Below are positions 54,737-63,293 of a stretch of DNA of 64,000 nt, in pieces; position 1 is the stretch's first letter; each line of letters opens with the position of its first letter. This DNA is from Lyngbya sp. CCAP 1446/10. Lineage in GTDB: Bacteria; Cyanobacteriota; Cyanobacteriia; Cyanobacteriales; Microcoleaceae. Both the position numbers and the translations under genes were made by a program. Location: assembly GCF_026130175.1 (NCBI RefSeq), contig NZ_JAIGNI010000020.1:1-64000 (forward strand), in the 5' to 3' direction. Under the pieces are notes generated by a model. It made no database searches and was not told the DNA's origin. It saw only the letters and a program-made list of their open reading frames with translations.

Positions 54737-57205
54737 ATGACTGATGAATTTGATCCTGATTTTAGCCGATCGCCAACCGAGATCGATCGCCCTGACAGCA
54801 ATTTCTCCGAGTTAGAGCCGGCGGCTTTTTTGGCTGTAGCTTGCGGTAAAATTCGTGACAGCCTGCGTAAGGGCCAGCACGAGATGGCGGATTGGACAGG
54901 CGGCCCCCTTGCCGTTTCCGCCGTTCCAGGGGCCGGGAAGTCTACGGGAATGGCTGCTGCGTCCGCAATTGCGATCGCCCGCAACCGGCTGCACAACCGC
55001 CGCCAGTTAATTGTGGTGACATTTACGCGATCGGCTGCTGCTAATATTAAAGCTAAAATTCGCCAAAGATTGGCAGAATTGTCTTTATCTCAAGGTGGTT
55101 TTGCAGTACACACATTGCACGGTTTAGCTTTAAACATTGCCATGCGCCACCCCGATTTATCGGGTTTAAATTTAGAAAATTCTACCTTAGTGACTCCCAC
55201 TCAAAGTCACCGATTAATTCGCACTTGTGTAGAACTTTGGATCGCCGAAAATCCCCGCCGATATCAAGTTTTGCTAGAAGGACAGCAATTCGATGGAGAG
55301 GAAACGGAGAGACTGCGGCGACAATCGGTTTTGCGGACGGAGATTTTGCCGCAGTTAGCTAAAACTGTGATTCACGAGGCGAAATCTTCTGGTTTGTCTC
55401 CCCAAGAGTTGTTAGAAATCAGCGATGAAGATTCGGGCGACGCTTATGAAATTTTAGCCGTAGCTGGCGGTTTATATCAAAAATATCAGACTTTGTTGAG
55501 GAGTCGAGAATTTATCGATTACGACGAGATGATTTTAGCAGCTTTGCGGGTGTTGAAAAATCCGGGAGCAAGGGCGATCGAGCAAAAGCAAGTATTTGCC
55601 GTTTTCGAGGACGAAGCCCAGGATTCTACACCTTTGCAGACTGAACTTTTGCAAATATTGGCGATCGATCCAGACAATCTTAACTCACCTGCGAATTTTA
55701 TCAGAGTTGGCGATCCAAATCAAGCGATAAATTCTACTTTTACTCCTGCAGATCCGATTTATTTTAACAGATTTTGTGACGATTGCGAAGTTGAAAACAA
55801 GTTGGCGACAATGGACGGCGCAGGGCGGAGTAGCCAGATAATTATCGATGCAGCTAATTTTATGTTGCAATGGGTAAATCGCTCGGAATTAGCCGGAACC
55901 GAACAACCTTTTCGCAACCAAATTATTCAACCCGTTCCCAGCGACGACCCCCAGCAGAATGCAAATCCCGCTCCGATTGGGCGCGGTTTAGAATTGTGTA
56001 ATCCCAGGGATATTTACCATAGCGTTGAGTTAATTGGTAAGCGGGTGATTGAGTTGGTTGAGGAATTTTTGCCTGCGGATTTTGAATGGGTAAACCCAGA
56101 CCAAAATATCGAATCAGGCGGTGAAGCGCCGGATGCAGAAAATAGCCCCAAATTGCCCTTAGAAAATCTAAAATCAATGGCAGTTTTGGTGCGGGAAAAC
56201 AAACAAGGCAAATTTATCAAAGAAGTTCTAGAAAATCCGCAAAAACACGGATTAAGCTTTGATTTGCGTAAATACGGGATTAAAATTGAGGATGTGGGAG
56301 AACGCGACAGACATTCTCAAGTACCTTGGGAAATCTTAACACTGCTGCAATTTCTCGATCGCCCGCACTCACCAGATTACCTGAAAGCAGCCTTAAAGAT
56401 TTTGAGCGATCGGCAACTCATCCCCAAACAAGACTACAATGCCTTTACCACCAGCCCAGAACAATTCCTCTACCCAGGCCCCCTAGACCCGCAGCAGTCA
56501 GATCCCGTAAAGAAATGCCACTATTTTTGCTGCAGTTTGCTGCAAGCACGCTTAGAATTACCACCCTACCAAATTATCTCATTTTTAGCCTTAGCGCTGC
56601 AATACGACCAAACAGAATTAGCCACCGCCGACAAATTAGCAGAACGAGTAGCAATCCAAACCGCCGGCAACAATTCAATGCACAATATTTTAGACGTATT
56701 GAGCGAAATTGTCAGTTCCGAAAGATTTGAACCGGTGGATGCAGACGACAAAATAGAAGAACGTTATACCAGCAAAGGTCAACTCACAATTATTACCATG
56801 CACAAAGCTAAAGGCTTAGATTGGGATTGCGTATTTTTGCCGTTTCTGCACGAACAAACCATCCCCGGAAGTTTGCGAGTTTTGCCACAAACTAGATTTT
56901 TAGGAGATTTCACTTTAGCAGAGGTAGCGAGAGCAAAAATTAGAGCGAGTTTGCACGATAAAAATCCCTTACCAAATCTCGGGGAAGCGTGGGAACAAGC
57001 AGGTTATTTAAAAATAGCAGAAGAGTTTAGATTGCTTTACGTAGCGATGACTAGGGCAAAAAGTTTACTGTGGATGGCGGCGGAGAATAAAGGGCCTTTT
57101 ACTTGGAACAAACCGGAGAATTTGCAAACTCAAAAACCTTGTCCGGTGATGCCAGTTTTGAAGCAGCAGTTTCCCGAAAATGTAATCCATTATGATATAA
57201 TATGA
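54737..57205 (+). CDS. UvrD/Rep-family ATP-dependent DNA helicase
   Basis: 822 residues. Motifs are present in order: Walker A AVPGAGKSTGM (about 60), TFTRSAAANIKAKI (Ia), VFEDEAQDSTPLQTEL (II), RVGDPNQAINSTF (III), TIITMHKAKGLDWDCVFLP (V) and LLYVAMTRAKSLLWM (VI). It unwinds DNA 3'-5' in superfamily 1A. It has no visible nuclease domain. A Panacea/toxin pair starts 43 bp downstream on the same strand, which may be chance or an accessory island. Confidence 0.93.
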   Translation: MTDEFDPDFSRSPTEIDRPDSNFSELEPAAFLAVACGKIRDSLRKGQHEMADWTGGPLAVSAVPGAGKSTGMAAASAIAIARNRLHNRRQLIVVTFTRSAAANIKAKIRQRLAELSLSQGGFAVHTLHGLALNIAMRHPDLSGLNLENSTLVTPTQSHRLIRTCVELWIAENPRRYQVLLEGQQFDGEETERLRRQSVLRTEILPQLAKTVIHEAKSSGLSPQELLEISDEDSGDAYEILAVAGGLYQKYQTLLRSREFIDYDEMILAALRVLKNPGARAIEQKQVFAVFEDEAQDSTPLQTELLQILAIDPDNLNSPANFIRVGDPNQAINSTFTPADPIYFNRFCDDCEVENKLATMDGAGRSSQIIIDAANFMLQWVNRSELAGTEQPFRNQIIQPVPSDDPQQNANPAPIGRGLELCNPRDIYHSVELIGKRVIELVEEFLPADFEWVNPDQNIESGGEAPDAENSPKLPLENLKSMAVLVRENKQGKFIKEVLENPQKHGLSFDLRKYGIKIEDVGERDRHSQVPWEILTLLQFLDRPHSPDYLKAALKILSDRQLIPKQDYNAFTTSPEQFLYPGPLDPQQSDPVKKCHYFCCSLLQARLELPPYQIISFLALALQYDQTELATADKLAERVAIQTAGNNSMHNILDVLSEIVSSERFEPVDADDKIEERYTSKGQLTIITMHKAKGLDWDCVFLPFLHEQTIPGSLRVLPQTRFLGDFTLAEVARAKIRASLHDKNPLPNLGEAWEQAGYLKIAEEFRLLYVAMTRAKSLLWMAAENKGPFTWNKPENLQTQKPCPVMPVLKQQFPENVIHYDII

Positions 57206-57248
57206 TACAATACTAAAGTAGTGTACCAGAAACTATAAGGGGGATACT

Positions 57249-57683
57249 ATGGCACGGGCTGTAGATGTGGCGAAATACATATTAACTAAAGCTGGTGAAA
57301 TGACTGCCATGAAGCTTCAGAAGCTTGTGTATTACACTCAAGCATGGTCTCTTGTTTGGGATGAAAACCCGTTGTTCGAGGACGATATCCAAGCTTGGGC
57401 TAATGGACCTGTAGTTCCAGTTATCTATGACTATCATCGAGGCCAATTTAAGGTAGACAAAAATACCTTTTCTGACGGAGACATTGATGCCCTCACTCCC
57501 AACCAGAAGGACTCTATCGACAAAGTTCTTGATGCCCTGCAAGAAAAGAGCGCGCAGTGGCTGAGTGAATTAACCCATATGGAAGCCCCATGGAAGGATG
57601 CTAGAGGCGATCTGAAGCCTACAGAAAAATGCGATAAGGTAATTCTCTTGGCTGCAATGCACGAATACTATTCCAGTTTATGA
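57249..57683 (+). CDS. Panacea domain (DUF4065/SocA-like) antitoxin
   Basis: 144 residues: VDVAKYILTKAGEMTAMKLQKLVYYTQAWSLVWDENPLFEDDIQAWANGPVVPVIYDYHRGQ, then the acidic SIDKVLDALQEKSAQWLSELTHMEAPWKDAR. This is the Panacea fold, known as the neutralising part of many different toxin-antitoxin pairs. AAGGGGG lies before the ATG. It overlaps the downstream gene by 4 bases (ATGA). Confidence 0.9.
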   Translation: MARAVDVAKYILTKAGEMTAMKLQKLVYYTQAWSLVWDENPLFEDDIQAWANGPVVPVIYDYHRGQFKVDKNTFSDGDIDALTPNQKDSIDKVLDALQEKSAQWLSELTHMEAPWKDARGDLKPTEKCDKVILLAAMHEYYSSL

Positions 57684-58291
57684 CAGACAAGCTTTCAAAA
57701 GCTCAGAAGAGAAGGTTACGTCAAGAACAAAAGGCCCAGGCGCAAAAGGCGAAAGCGGTAAAACTTTTGTCTGGTGTCGAAAATTTGGCAACTAAGACTG
57801 TGAAAATAGCACCTATACCAGAGCTTGATTTGAAAATTGTAAAGGTTCAAGAACAACCAGACAGAACCAAATCTGTATACATTCCTAGCGAAGAAAAGTT
57901 TTCATTTGATTGTAATTTGACATGGTGTACAACCATATCTGATTTAGAGGGAGAGTGGTCATGGAAAGAGCAAAGACGCTGGACTGAAGAAGAATGGAAT
58001 ACTCAAATACTTTTAAATTTCAGCTTGCTAGAAAACTCCACTTGGTCTGAAATTTTATTTGAGCACAAGACTCCTGCAAAAGGCGATAAAAGTGTACCTA
58101 AACATCATCCTCAAGAGCTAACTACTTTAGTTAAAGAAGCTCAGACTAGGTGGATTGAAATAGGTTTAGAGGAGTACGATACGGCTTTTCGTTTTAGATT
58201 TACTGGTACTATTAGAGCCTGGGGCATAAAGTTGCAAGGCCATTTTTATTTGATTTGGTGGGAAAGATATCACAACATATATCCAGTGTGA
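57680..58291 (+). CDS. Candidate toxin paired with Panacea
   Basis: 203 residues with a lysine/arginine-rich N-terminus (LSKAQKRRLRQEQKAQAQKAKAVK). The middle has CNLTWCTTISDLEGEWSWKEQRRWTEEEW, and the C-terminus has RWIEIGLEEYDTAFRFRFTGTIRAWGIKLQGHFYLIWWERYHNIYPV. I do not recognise a named toxin. The conserved look of FRFxGTIRAWGxxxxxHFYLIWWxxxHxIYP suggests a compact domain. The 4-base overlap with a Panacea antitoxin is the reason to call it a toxin. The basic tail could bind RNA or the ribosome (inference). Confidence 0.7.
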   Translation: MTDKLSKAQKRRLRQEQKAQAQKAKAVKLLSGVENLATKTVKIAPIPELDLKIVKVQEQPDRTKSVYIPSEEKFSFDCNLTWCTTISDLEGEWSWKEQRRWTEEEWNTQILLNFSLLENSTWSEILFEHKTPAKGDKSVPKHHPQELTTLVKEAQTRWIEIGLEEYDTAFRFRFTGTIRAWGIKLQGHFYLIWWERYHNIYPV

Positions 58292-58306
58292 AGTAAAATA
58301 CTTCAC
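58288..58306 (+). terminator. Short hairpin at the end of the toxin candidate
   Basis: GTGAAGTA (58288-58295), loop AAA, TACTTCAC (58299-58306). The stem overlaps the stop codon. No T run follows, so termination is uncertain. Confidence 0.35.
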
Positions 58307-58457
58307 CTATGATTCGTAAAGTATCATAGAGAAGTCCAAAAAAGTAGCGCGATCGGGAGTCAAAGTATGCAAGCGATTCTTTTAAGCCGTGAAATCGCAT
58401 AAAAATGCGATCGCTCAACTTAAAATCAATAGAGCGACATCTACCTTAAAACTCCCT

Positions 58458-59200
58458 ATGACTAACCCAGAAATTCACACAACTAACGTCACAATTCCCA
58501 ACGGAGATTTGCAAATTGCGGCTTACCTGGCCCAACCCGCCGCCTCCGGCGAATTTCCCGCAGTTATTGTCATTCAAGAAATCTTTGGTGTCAACTCGCA
58601 CATCCGCGATGTTACTGAAAGAATAGCAAAGGAAGGATATGTGGCGATCGCCCCAGCCATCTACCAGCGTCAAGCCCCCGGCTTTGAAACCGGCTACACG
58701 CCCGAAGCTATCAAAATTGGCAAAGAATACAAAGAACAAACTACCGCATCCCAACTGCTGAGCGACATCCAAGCCGCCATCGATTACCTCAAAACCTTAC
58801 CATCCGTCAAACAACAAGGTTTTGGCTGCATCGGTTTCTGCTTTGGCGGACACGTCGCCTACCTCGCCGCTACTTTGCCCGGAATCAAGGCTACAGCTTC
58901 GTTCTACGGTGCTGGTATCGCCACGGATACCCCCGCGGAGCCCCCACGATCGATCGCACAGCCGACATTAAAGGCACTCTCTACGCCTTTTTTGGCACTC
59001 AAGACCCCAGCATTCCCTCAGAACAAGTTGACCAAATTGCCACAGAATTGGAAAAACACAGTATTCCTCACCTAATTTTCCGCTACAATGCCGATCACGG
59101 CTTCTTCTGTGACCACCGCGGCAGTTACGACGCTACCGCAGCAGCCGAGTCGTGGGTGCAGGTGAAGGAGCTATTTCGACAGGAACTTCAACCTGTTTAG
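58458..59200 (+). pseudogene. Dienelactone hydrolase family protein, frameshifted
   Basis: From ATG at 58458 (MTNPEIHTTNVTIPNGDLQI) the frame reads normally to GFGCIGFCFGGHVAYLAATLPGIKATASFYGAGIATDTP (nucleophile Cys in GFCFGG). Then at about 58940-58955, near a CCCCC run, it shifts. The right continuation is in another frame: TIDRTADIKGTLYAFFGTQDPSIPSEQ (Asp) and FRYNADHGFFCDHRGSYDA (His), ending at 59198-59200. The span of 743 bases is one short of a multiple of three. The catalytic triad is thus split over two frames. It is either a recent loss or an assembly error. Confidence 0.88.
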
Positions 59201-59234
59201 AGATGAGGAGATGGGGAGATGGGGAGAATTTTCT

Positions 59235-59305
59235 ACTAACAACTGACAACTGACAATTGACAACTGACAACTGACAATTAACAACTGACAACTGACAAAT
59301 AAACT
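59235..59305. repeat. ACAACTG tandem repeat upstream of rps1
   Basis: About ten units of ACAACTG with variants ACAATTG. It ends next to the ATG of rps1. Confidence 0.85.
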
Positions 59306-59308
59306 GAC

Positions 59309-60208
59309 ATGAATTCCAAATCTACAGGTTCTCAAAGCGCAAAAGCATCTTTTTCGATGGATGATTTTGCTAAAGCCCTCGAACAGCACAATTACGAGTT
59401 TCAAAAGGGACAAGTAGTGCGTGGTAAAGTGTTCGAGCACGACTCAAACGGCGCGTATGTTGATATCGGCGGCAAGTCTTCGGCTTTTTTGCCGATCGAA
59501 GAGGCTGCTTTGAGAACAATTACGGATTTGTCGGAAGTGGTTCCGCTGGATGAGGAACAGGACTTTTTAATTATCCGCGAACAAGATGCCAACGGCCAAG
59601 TTACTCTGTCTCTGAAACAGTTACAAGTTCAGCAAGCTTGGGAAGATTTAGTTGCATTGCAGGAAACTGGTAAAGTGCTTCAGGTGCGGGTTTCTGGCGC
59701 GAATAAGGGCGGCGTGACGGTGGATGTTGAGGGAATGCGCGGCTTTATTCCCCGATCGCACTTAGCCCAACGCGATAACATAGAATCGCTAATTGGTCAA
59801 TCTTTGACCGTGAATTTCTTGGAAGTCGATCGCGAACGAGAAAAACTCGTACTTTCGCAACGGATGGCGACTCAATCTTCTGCTTTCCGTCAGTTAGAAA
59901 TCGGTCAATTGGTGGAAGGAACAGTCAGCAGTATCAAGCCTTTTGGCGTGTTTGTGGACTTGGAAGGAGTTAGCGGTTTGCTACACATCAAGCAAGTCAG
60001 TCAAAAATATATTGAGAACCTGGCACAAGTTTTTGCCCCAGGCCAACCCCTGAAAGCCGTGGTGGTTGATCTAGATGAAAGTCGCGGCCGAATTTCGCTT
60101 TCTACTCGGGTACTGGAAAATTATCCAGGGGAAATGGTGGATAAAATGGCGGATGTCATGGATACCGCAGAAGAGCGATCGGAACGTGCTCGAAAAACTC
60201 TTTCTTAG
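59309..60208 (+). CDS. Ribosomal protein S1, three-domain cyanobacterial type
   Basis: 299 residues with three S1 domains: VVRGKVFEHDSNGAYVDIGGKSSAFLP (about 33-100), VLQVRVSGANKGGVTVDVEGMRGFIPRSHL (about 118-185) and LVEGTVSSIKPFGVFVDLEGVSGLLHIKQVS (about 200-270). Typical S1 is six-domain; the three-domain short form is normal in cyanobacteria. It binds mRNA near the ribosome. Tandem repeats lie directly before its start, so no clean ribosome binding site is visible. Confidence 0.88.
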   Translation: MNSKSTGSQSAKASFSMDDFAKALEQHNYEFQKGQVVRGKVFEHDSNGAYVDIGGKSSAFLPIEEAALRTITDLSEVVPLDEEQDFLIIREQDANGQVTLSLKQLQVQQAWEDLVALQETGKVLQVRVSGANKGGVTVDVEGMRGFIPRSHLAQRDNIESLIGQSLTVNFLEVDREREKLVLSQRMATQSSAFRQLEIGQLVEGTVSSIKPFGVFVDLEGVSGLLHIKQVSQKYIENLAQVFAPGQPLKAVVVDLDESRGRISLSTRVLENYPGEMVDKMADVMDTAEERSERARKTLS

Positions 60209-60225
60209 GTCTTGATATAATTACC

Positions 60226-60266
60226 CGTTTACTCGTTTTCACGCTAACCCTGGAAACGAGTAAACG
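60226..60266 (+). terminator. Perfect 13-bp hairpin after rps1
   Basis: CGTTTACTCGTTT (60226-60238) pairs perfectly with AAACGAGTAAACG (60254-60266) around a 15-base loop. No T run follows, so it may be a stabilising or terminating stem. Confidence 0.55.
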
Positions 60267-60406
60267 AGGGGAAATTTAGGGGAAATTGGGGAAATGTGCG
60301 ATCGGGCTTCCTATCCTGTCCGGTAAATTAACAACAATAGACTTCTTGCATATAGATCCACAATATCTATAAACCCGCCCCCACCGCACGACAGAATTTT
60401 GAACTC

Positions 60407-60475
60407 AGAAACCCGGTTTATTGCGTGATTTATAGTTCCTCGTCGCAAAATTCGTAGAAACCGGGTTTCTAGCCC
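60407..60475. repeat. AGAAACCCGGTTT / AAACCGGGTTTCT dispersed inverted repeat
   Basis: A perfect 13-base inverted pair, AGAAACCCGGTTT (60407-60419) and AAACCGGGTTTCT (60458-60470), then AGCCC. It is the same family as at 25080-25148 and 16408-16480. Confidence 0.75.
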
Positions 60476-60533
60476 AGTGCGTTAACAATGAAACTGTCCG
60501 AAGTGTTGTTATTGCGATCTTTCCAGAGGAATA

Positions 60534-60749
60534 ATGAGAGAATATGTTGTAATCTTTGAATGGGCCAGCGCTAACTATTCAGCTTATGTTCCAGATTTGC
60601 CTGGTTGTATTTCTACAGGTAAGACACTTGAAGAAACAGAAAACAATATTAAAGAAGCAATTGAGCTTTATATTGACACCCTCCGAGATGATGGTCAACT
60701 CATCCCAGAACCATCGCTTAAGGCTAAGACAATTTCTGTCGAAGCTTAA
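60534..60749 (+). CDS. HicB-family antitoxin-like protein
   Basis: 71 residues: MREYVVIFEWASANYSAYVPDLPGCISTGKTLEETENNIKEAIELYIDTLRDDGQLIPEP. The YSAYVPDLPGCxSxGxTxEEAxxxIxEAI motif is diagnostic of HicB. No HicA (short double-stranded-RNA-binding toxin) lies next to it: 325 bp upstream has no ORF, and the nblS-type gene follows convergently. It is thus an orphan antitoxin or regulator. GAGGAA precedes the ATG. Confidence 0.88.
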   Translation: MREYVVIFEWASANYSAYVPDLPGCISTGKTLEETENNIKEAIELYIDTLRDDGQLIPEPSLKAKTISVEA

Positions 60750-60778
60750 TTAACATGAATTTCAATTTTCATTTTCCA

Positions 60779-62950
60779 TTAAACAGTTTTAGCTGGGGTC
60801 GAACTTGTTTCAGTCTCTACCTTTGCTTCCACCGGCCAAGCATTTTCCATATCTAGTGATTGTTTATGCTGATAAACTGGTAAGTCAAACCAGAAAGTTG
60901 TACCCACATTAACTTCGCTAACTAAATTGATTTTAGTGTGGTGCTTGTCAATAATGTTTCTGACAATCGAAAGACCTAATCCGGTGCCTTCTAGAGTGTG
61001 AACTCGGTTTTCTACTCGGAAAAAGCGATCAAAAATTGCTTGTTGGTCTTCGGGATCTATGCCAATCCCAGTATCAGAAATTTCGATCCGCACTATCGGA
61101 AAATCTCTGGTATTCGGTGACAAATTGTGGTTCCCGGATGCGCTGTCTTTGTCGGCCACCACGTCCGAATCTACCAAATACGCTCGAATTCCGACCTTGC
61201 CGCCGGACTCCGTAAATTTTAAGGCATTTCCTACTAAATTCCCAAATACTTGCAGCAGCAAATCGTAATGACCTAAAGCTGGTGGCAACAATGGGTCAAC
61301 GTCTTGCTCTAATTGAATTCCTTTATCCTTTGCATTTAACTGATAAGTCCGCAGGGTTTGTTCGACAGCTTGCGGGAGGTCAACTGCGTCTAGTTGATAG
61401 ATTCGGCAGGATTCTAGGCGTGACAAGTCTAACACGTCGTTGACTAAACGGGTGAGGCGATCGGTTTCTCGATTGGCAATTTCTAGGAATTCCCGGCGCT
61501 CGCTTTCTTGAAGGTCTTCTCCGTACTCCTGGAGAGTCTCGATAAAAGATTTGATATTAAATAAAGGCGTTCTCAATTCGTGAGAAACATTGCTGATAAA
61601 ATTGCTTTTAGCCTCATTTAGTTCTACTTCGCGGGTGATGTCTTGTACTGTCATTGCAATGCCTTTGAGACTTTCGCGGTACTGTCCAGAACCTTGATGT
61701 TTGGAGGTTTCTTCGTAGAAAGTACACTCTATTGCCTTCGGGCGTTCCGACTCGGTACAGGTATTTTCCTCATCGCGGACGCAGCTTTTGCACAGTGGTT
61801 CGGAGTCGGATGCTTTGTGCAGAATGACAGTAGTTAAAACAATCCGTATGGTACGGTTGACTGGTTCGCTGATTGAGATGCGAAATTCGCCGCCTTCGCG
61901 ATCGCCCGCAGCTATTTCCTGCAGGGGTCTTGCTAGCTCGCGCTGCACTTCTGAAGGTAAAATATTTACGACGTTAATGCCGATCGCATTTTTACCTTCC
62001 CATCCAAAAATCCGCCTCCCCGTTGGGTTAACTAAAATCACCTGCAAATTCGCATCCAGCAACAGCGCCCCGTCAGCAATAGTTGAAACCAAAGTTTCCA
62101 ACTTCGCTTTTTCCGCTGTCAACTCTTCAATATTTTGTTCTTCATAACTTTCTAATTTCTCGGCCATCTCGTTAAAACTGCCAATCAACTCGCCCAATTC
62201 TCCCCCCAAAGGCAGGTCAACTCGCTGCTTAAAATTCCCGCCCGCGATATTTTTTACCCCAAATACTAATTGTTTGATCGGGTGAGTAATTGTCAGGGCA
62301 TTAAATACAGCGCCCAAAATAACCATCACCCAAATGGTGACAAATACTGCTAAAGTGACATCCCTAGTCAGATTTGAAGAGATCACTGCTGCGGGATTTG
62401 GGTTAATGCCGATCGCCAAAACGCCTAAATATTTATCTTCGTGAATTAGCGGTACAAATACATCAGTCACTTCTCCGTCTGGCGTTAAGTGCTGCCGCAC
62501 CAAAGGCAAAGAAGTCAAATTTCTCGCCTCAATGTCGGCGATAAAATTATCCGGGAGTTTAATTTGGCGGCGCAGCGTCAGGGAAGTGCGCACCTCCGAT
62601 TCCGAGAAAGGTATTCCCAGAAAAATATCCCCTGCTTCGTCGGCGTACAGCATATAGCGGACGCTGGAGGTGCTGCTGTAAAATTGGCGGGAAAAACGGG
62701 CAACTTCTGAGCGATCGTTTTTCGCAATCAGTGGCGCCACATTTGCCGATAACAGCAAACCGAGGTCGCGGCCGTAGCGAGTATCGTTAAGTCTGGCATC
62801 TTGCTGGATAGTATTCACGGCCCAGAAAGTCAGGGCGCTCATAATTAACGAAACTACGAGGGTAGCACCGGCCATCAGGCGAGTCTGGAGGGTAAAATCC
62901 GACCACCAGCGGGCAATAATTTCTCCGATTTTGTTTAGTATGGCCAGCAT
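60779..62950 (-). CDS. nblS: NblS/Hik33-type sensor histidine kinase
   Basis: 723 residues. The first membrane helix (about 24-46), periplasmic sensor region, second helix (about 198-222), HAMP (about 222-275), a PAS domain (about 285-440, with a four-Cys insert CKSCVRDEENTCTESERPKAIEC), HisKA with SHELRTP (His457) and a HATPase ([17 protein letters not shown]) match NblS/Hik33/DspA. This kinase is the central cyanobacterial sensor for high light, cold, salt and nutrient stress and controls phycobilisome degradation. Synteny with purD next to it is a known cyanobacterial pattern, as far as I recall. The regulator is elsewhere. Confidence 0.93.
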   Translation of the reverse strand: MLAILNKIGEIIARWWSDFTLQTRLMAGATLVVSLIMSALTFWAVNTIQQDARLNDTRYGRDLGLLLSANVAPLIAKNDRSEVARFSRQFYSSTSSVRYMLYADEAGDIFLGIPFSESEVRTSLTLRRQIKLPDNFIADIEARNLTSLPLVRQHLTPDGEVTDVFVPLIHEDKYLGVLAIGINPNPAAVISSNLTRDVTLAVFVTIWVMVILGAVFNALTITHPIKQLVFGVKNIAGGNFKQRVDLPLGGELGELIGSFNEMAEKLESYEEQNIEELTAEKAKLETLVSTIADGALLLDANLQVILVNPTGRRIFGWEGKNAIGINVVNILPSEVQRELARPLQEIAAGDREGGEFRISISEPVNRTIRIVLTTVILHKASDSEPLCKSCVRDEENTCTESERPKAIECTFYEETSKHQGSGQYRESLKGIAMTVQDITREVELNEAKSNFISNVSHELRTPLFNIKSFIETLQEYGEDLQESERREFLEIANRETDRLTRLVNDVLDLSRLESCRIYQLDAVDLPQAVEQTLRTYQLNAKDKGIQLEQDVDPLLPPALGHYDLLLQVFGNLVGNALKFTESGGKVGIRAYLVDSDVVADKDSASGNHNLSPNTRDFPIVRIEISDTGIGIDPEDQQAIFDRFFRVENRVHTLEGTGLGLSIVRNIIDKHHTKINLVSEVNVGTTFWFDLPVYQHKQSLDMENAWPVEAKVETETSSTPAKTV

Positions 62951-63293
62951 TTTACCAGTTCACCAGTTTAATATTAAAAGCAAGATTAAGTAGAAGGAAG
63001 AAGGAAGAAGGAAGAAGGAAGACGGAAGACGGAAGACGGAAGAAGGAAGACGGAAGACGGAAGACGGAAGAAGGAAGACGGAAGAAGGAAGACGGAAGAA
63101 GATATACACAGCAATCTTTTTAGCGATCGATATTTTACGTTTAATTAGGTAGATTTGCTTAATAGAGTTTTTGGTCGATCGAATTTTCAGCAGCGACCAG
63201 TCCGCTACCGCCACCGCAGAGATACCAAACTTCATTGTTACACTTCTACTTTGAGAATGCTTGGCTTGCCGATGGCGGTCGATGTCGCAATTC
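62951..63293. other. nblS-purD intergenic region
   Basis: 343 bp, largely a GGAAGAA/GGAAGAC repeat at 62993-63100. No gene is supported; the frame at 62960-63358 is low complexity. Confidence 0.55.
62993..63100. repeat. GGAAGAA/GGAAGAC tandem repeat array
   Basis: About 15 units of GGAAGAA and GGAAGAC, lying just upstream of the nblS-type gene on the minus strand, so within its leader or promoter region. Confidence 0.9.
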
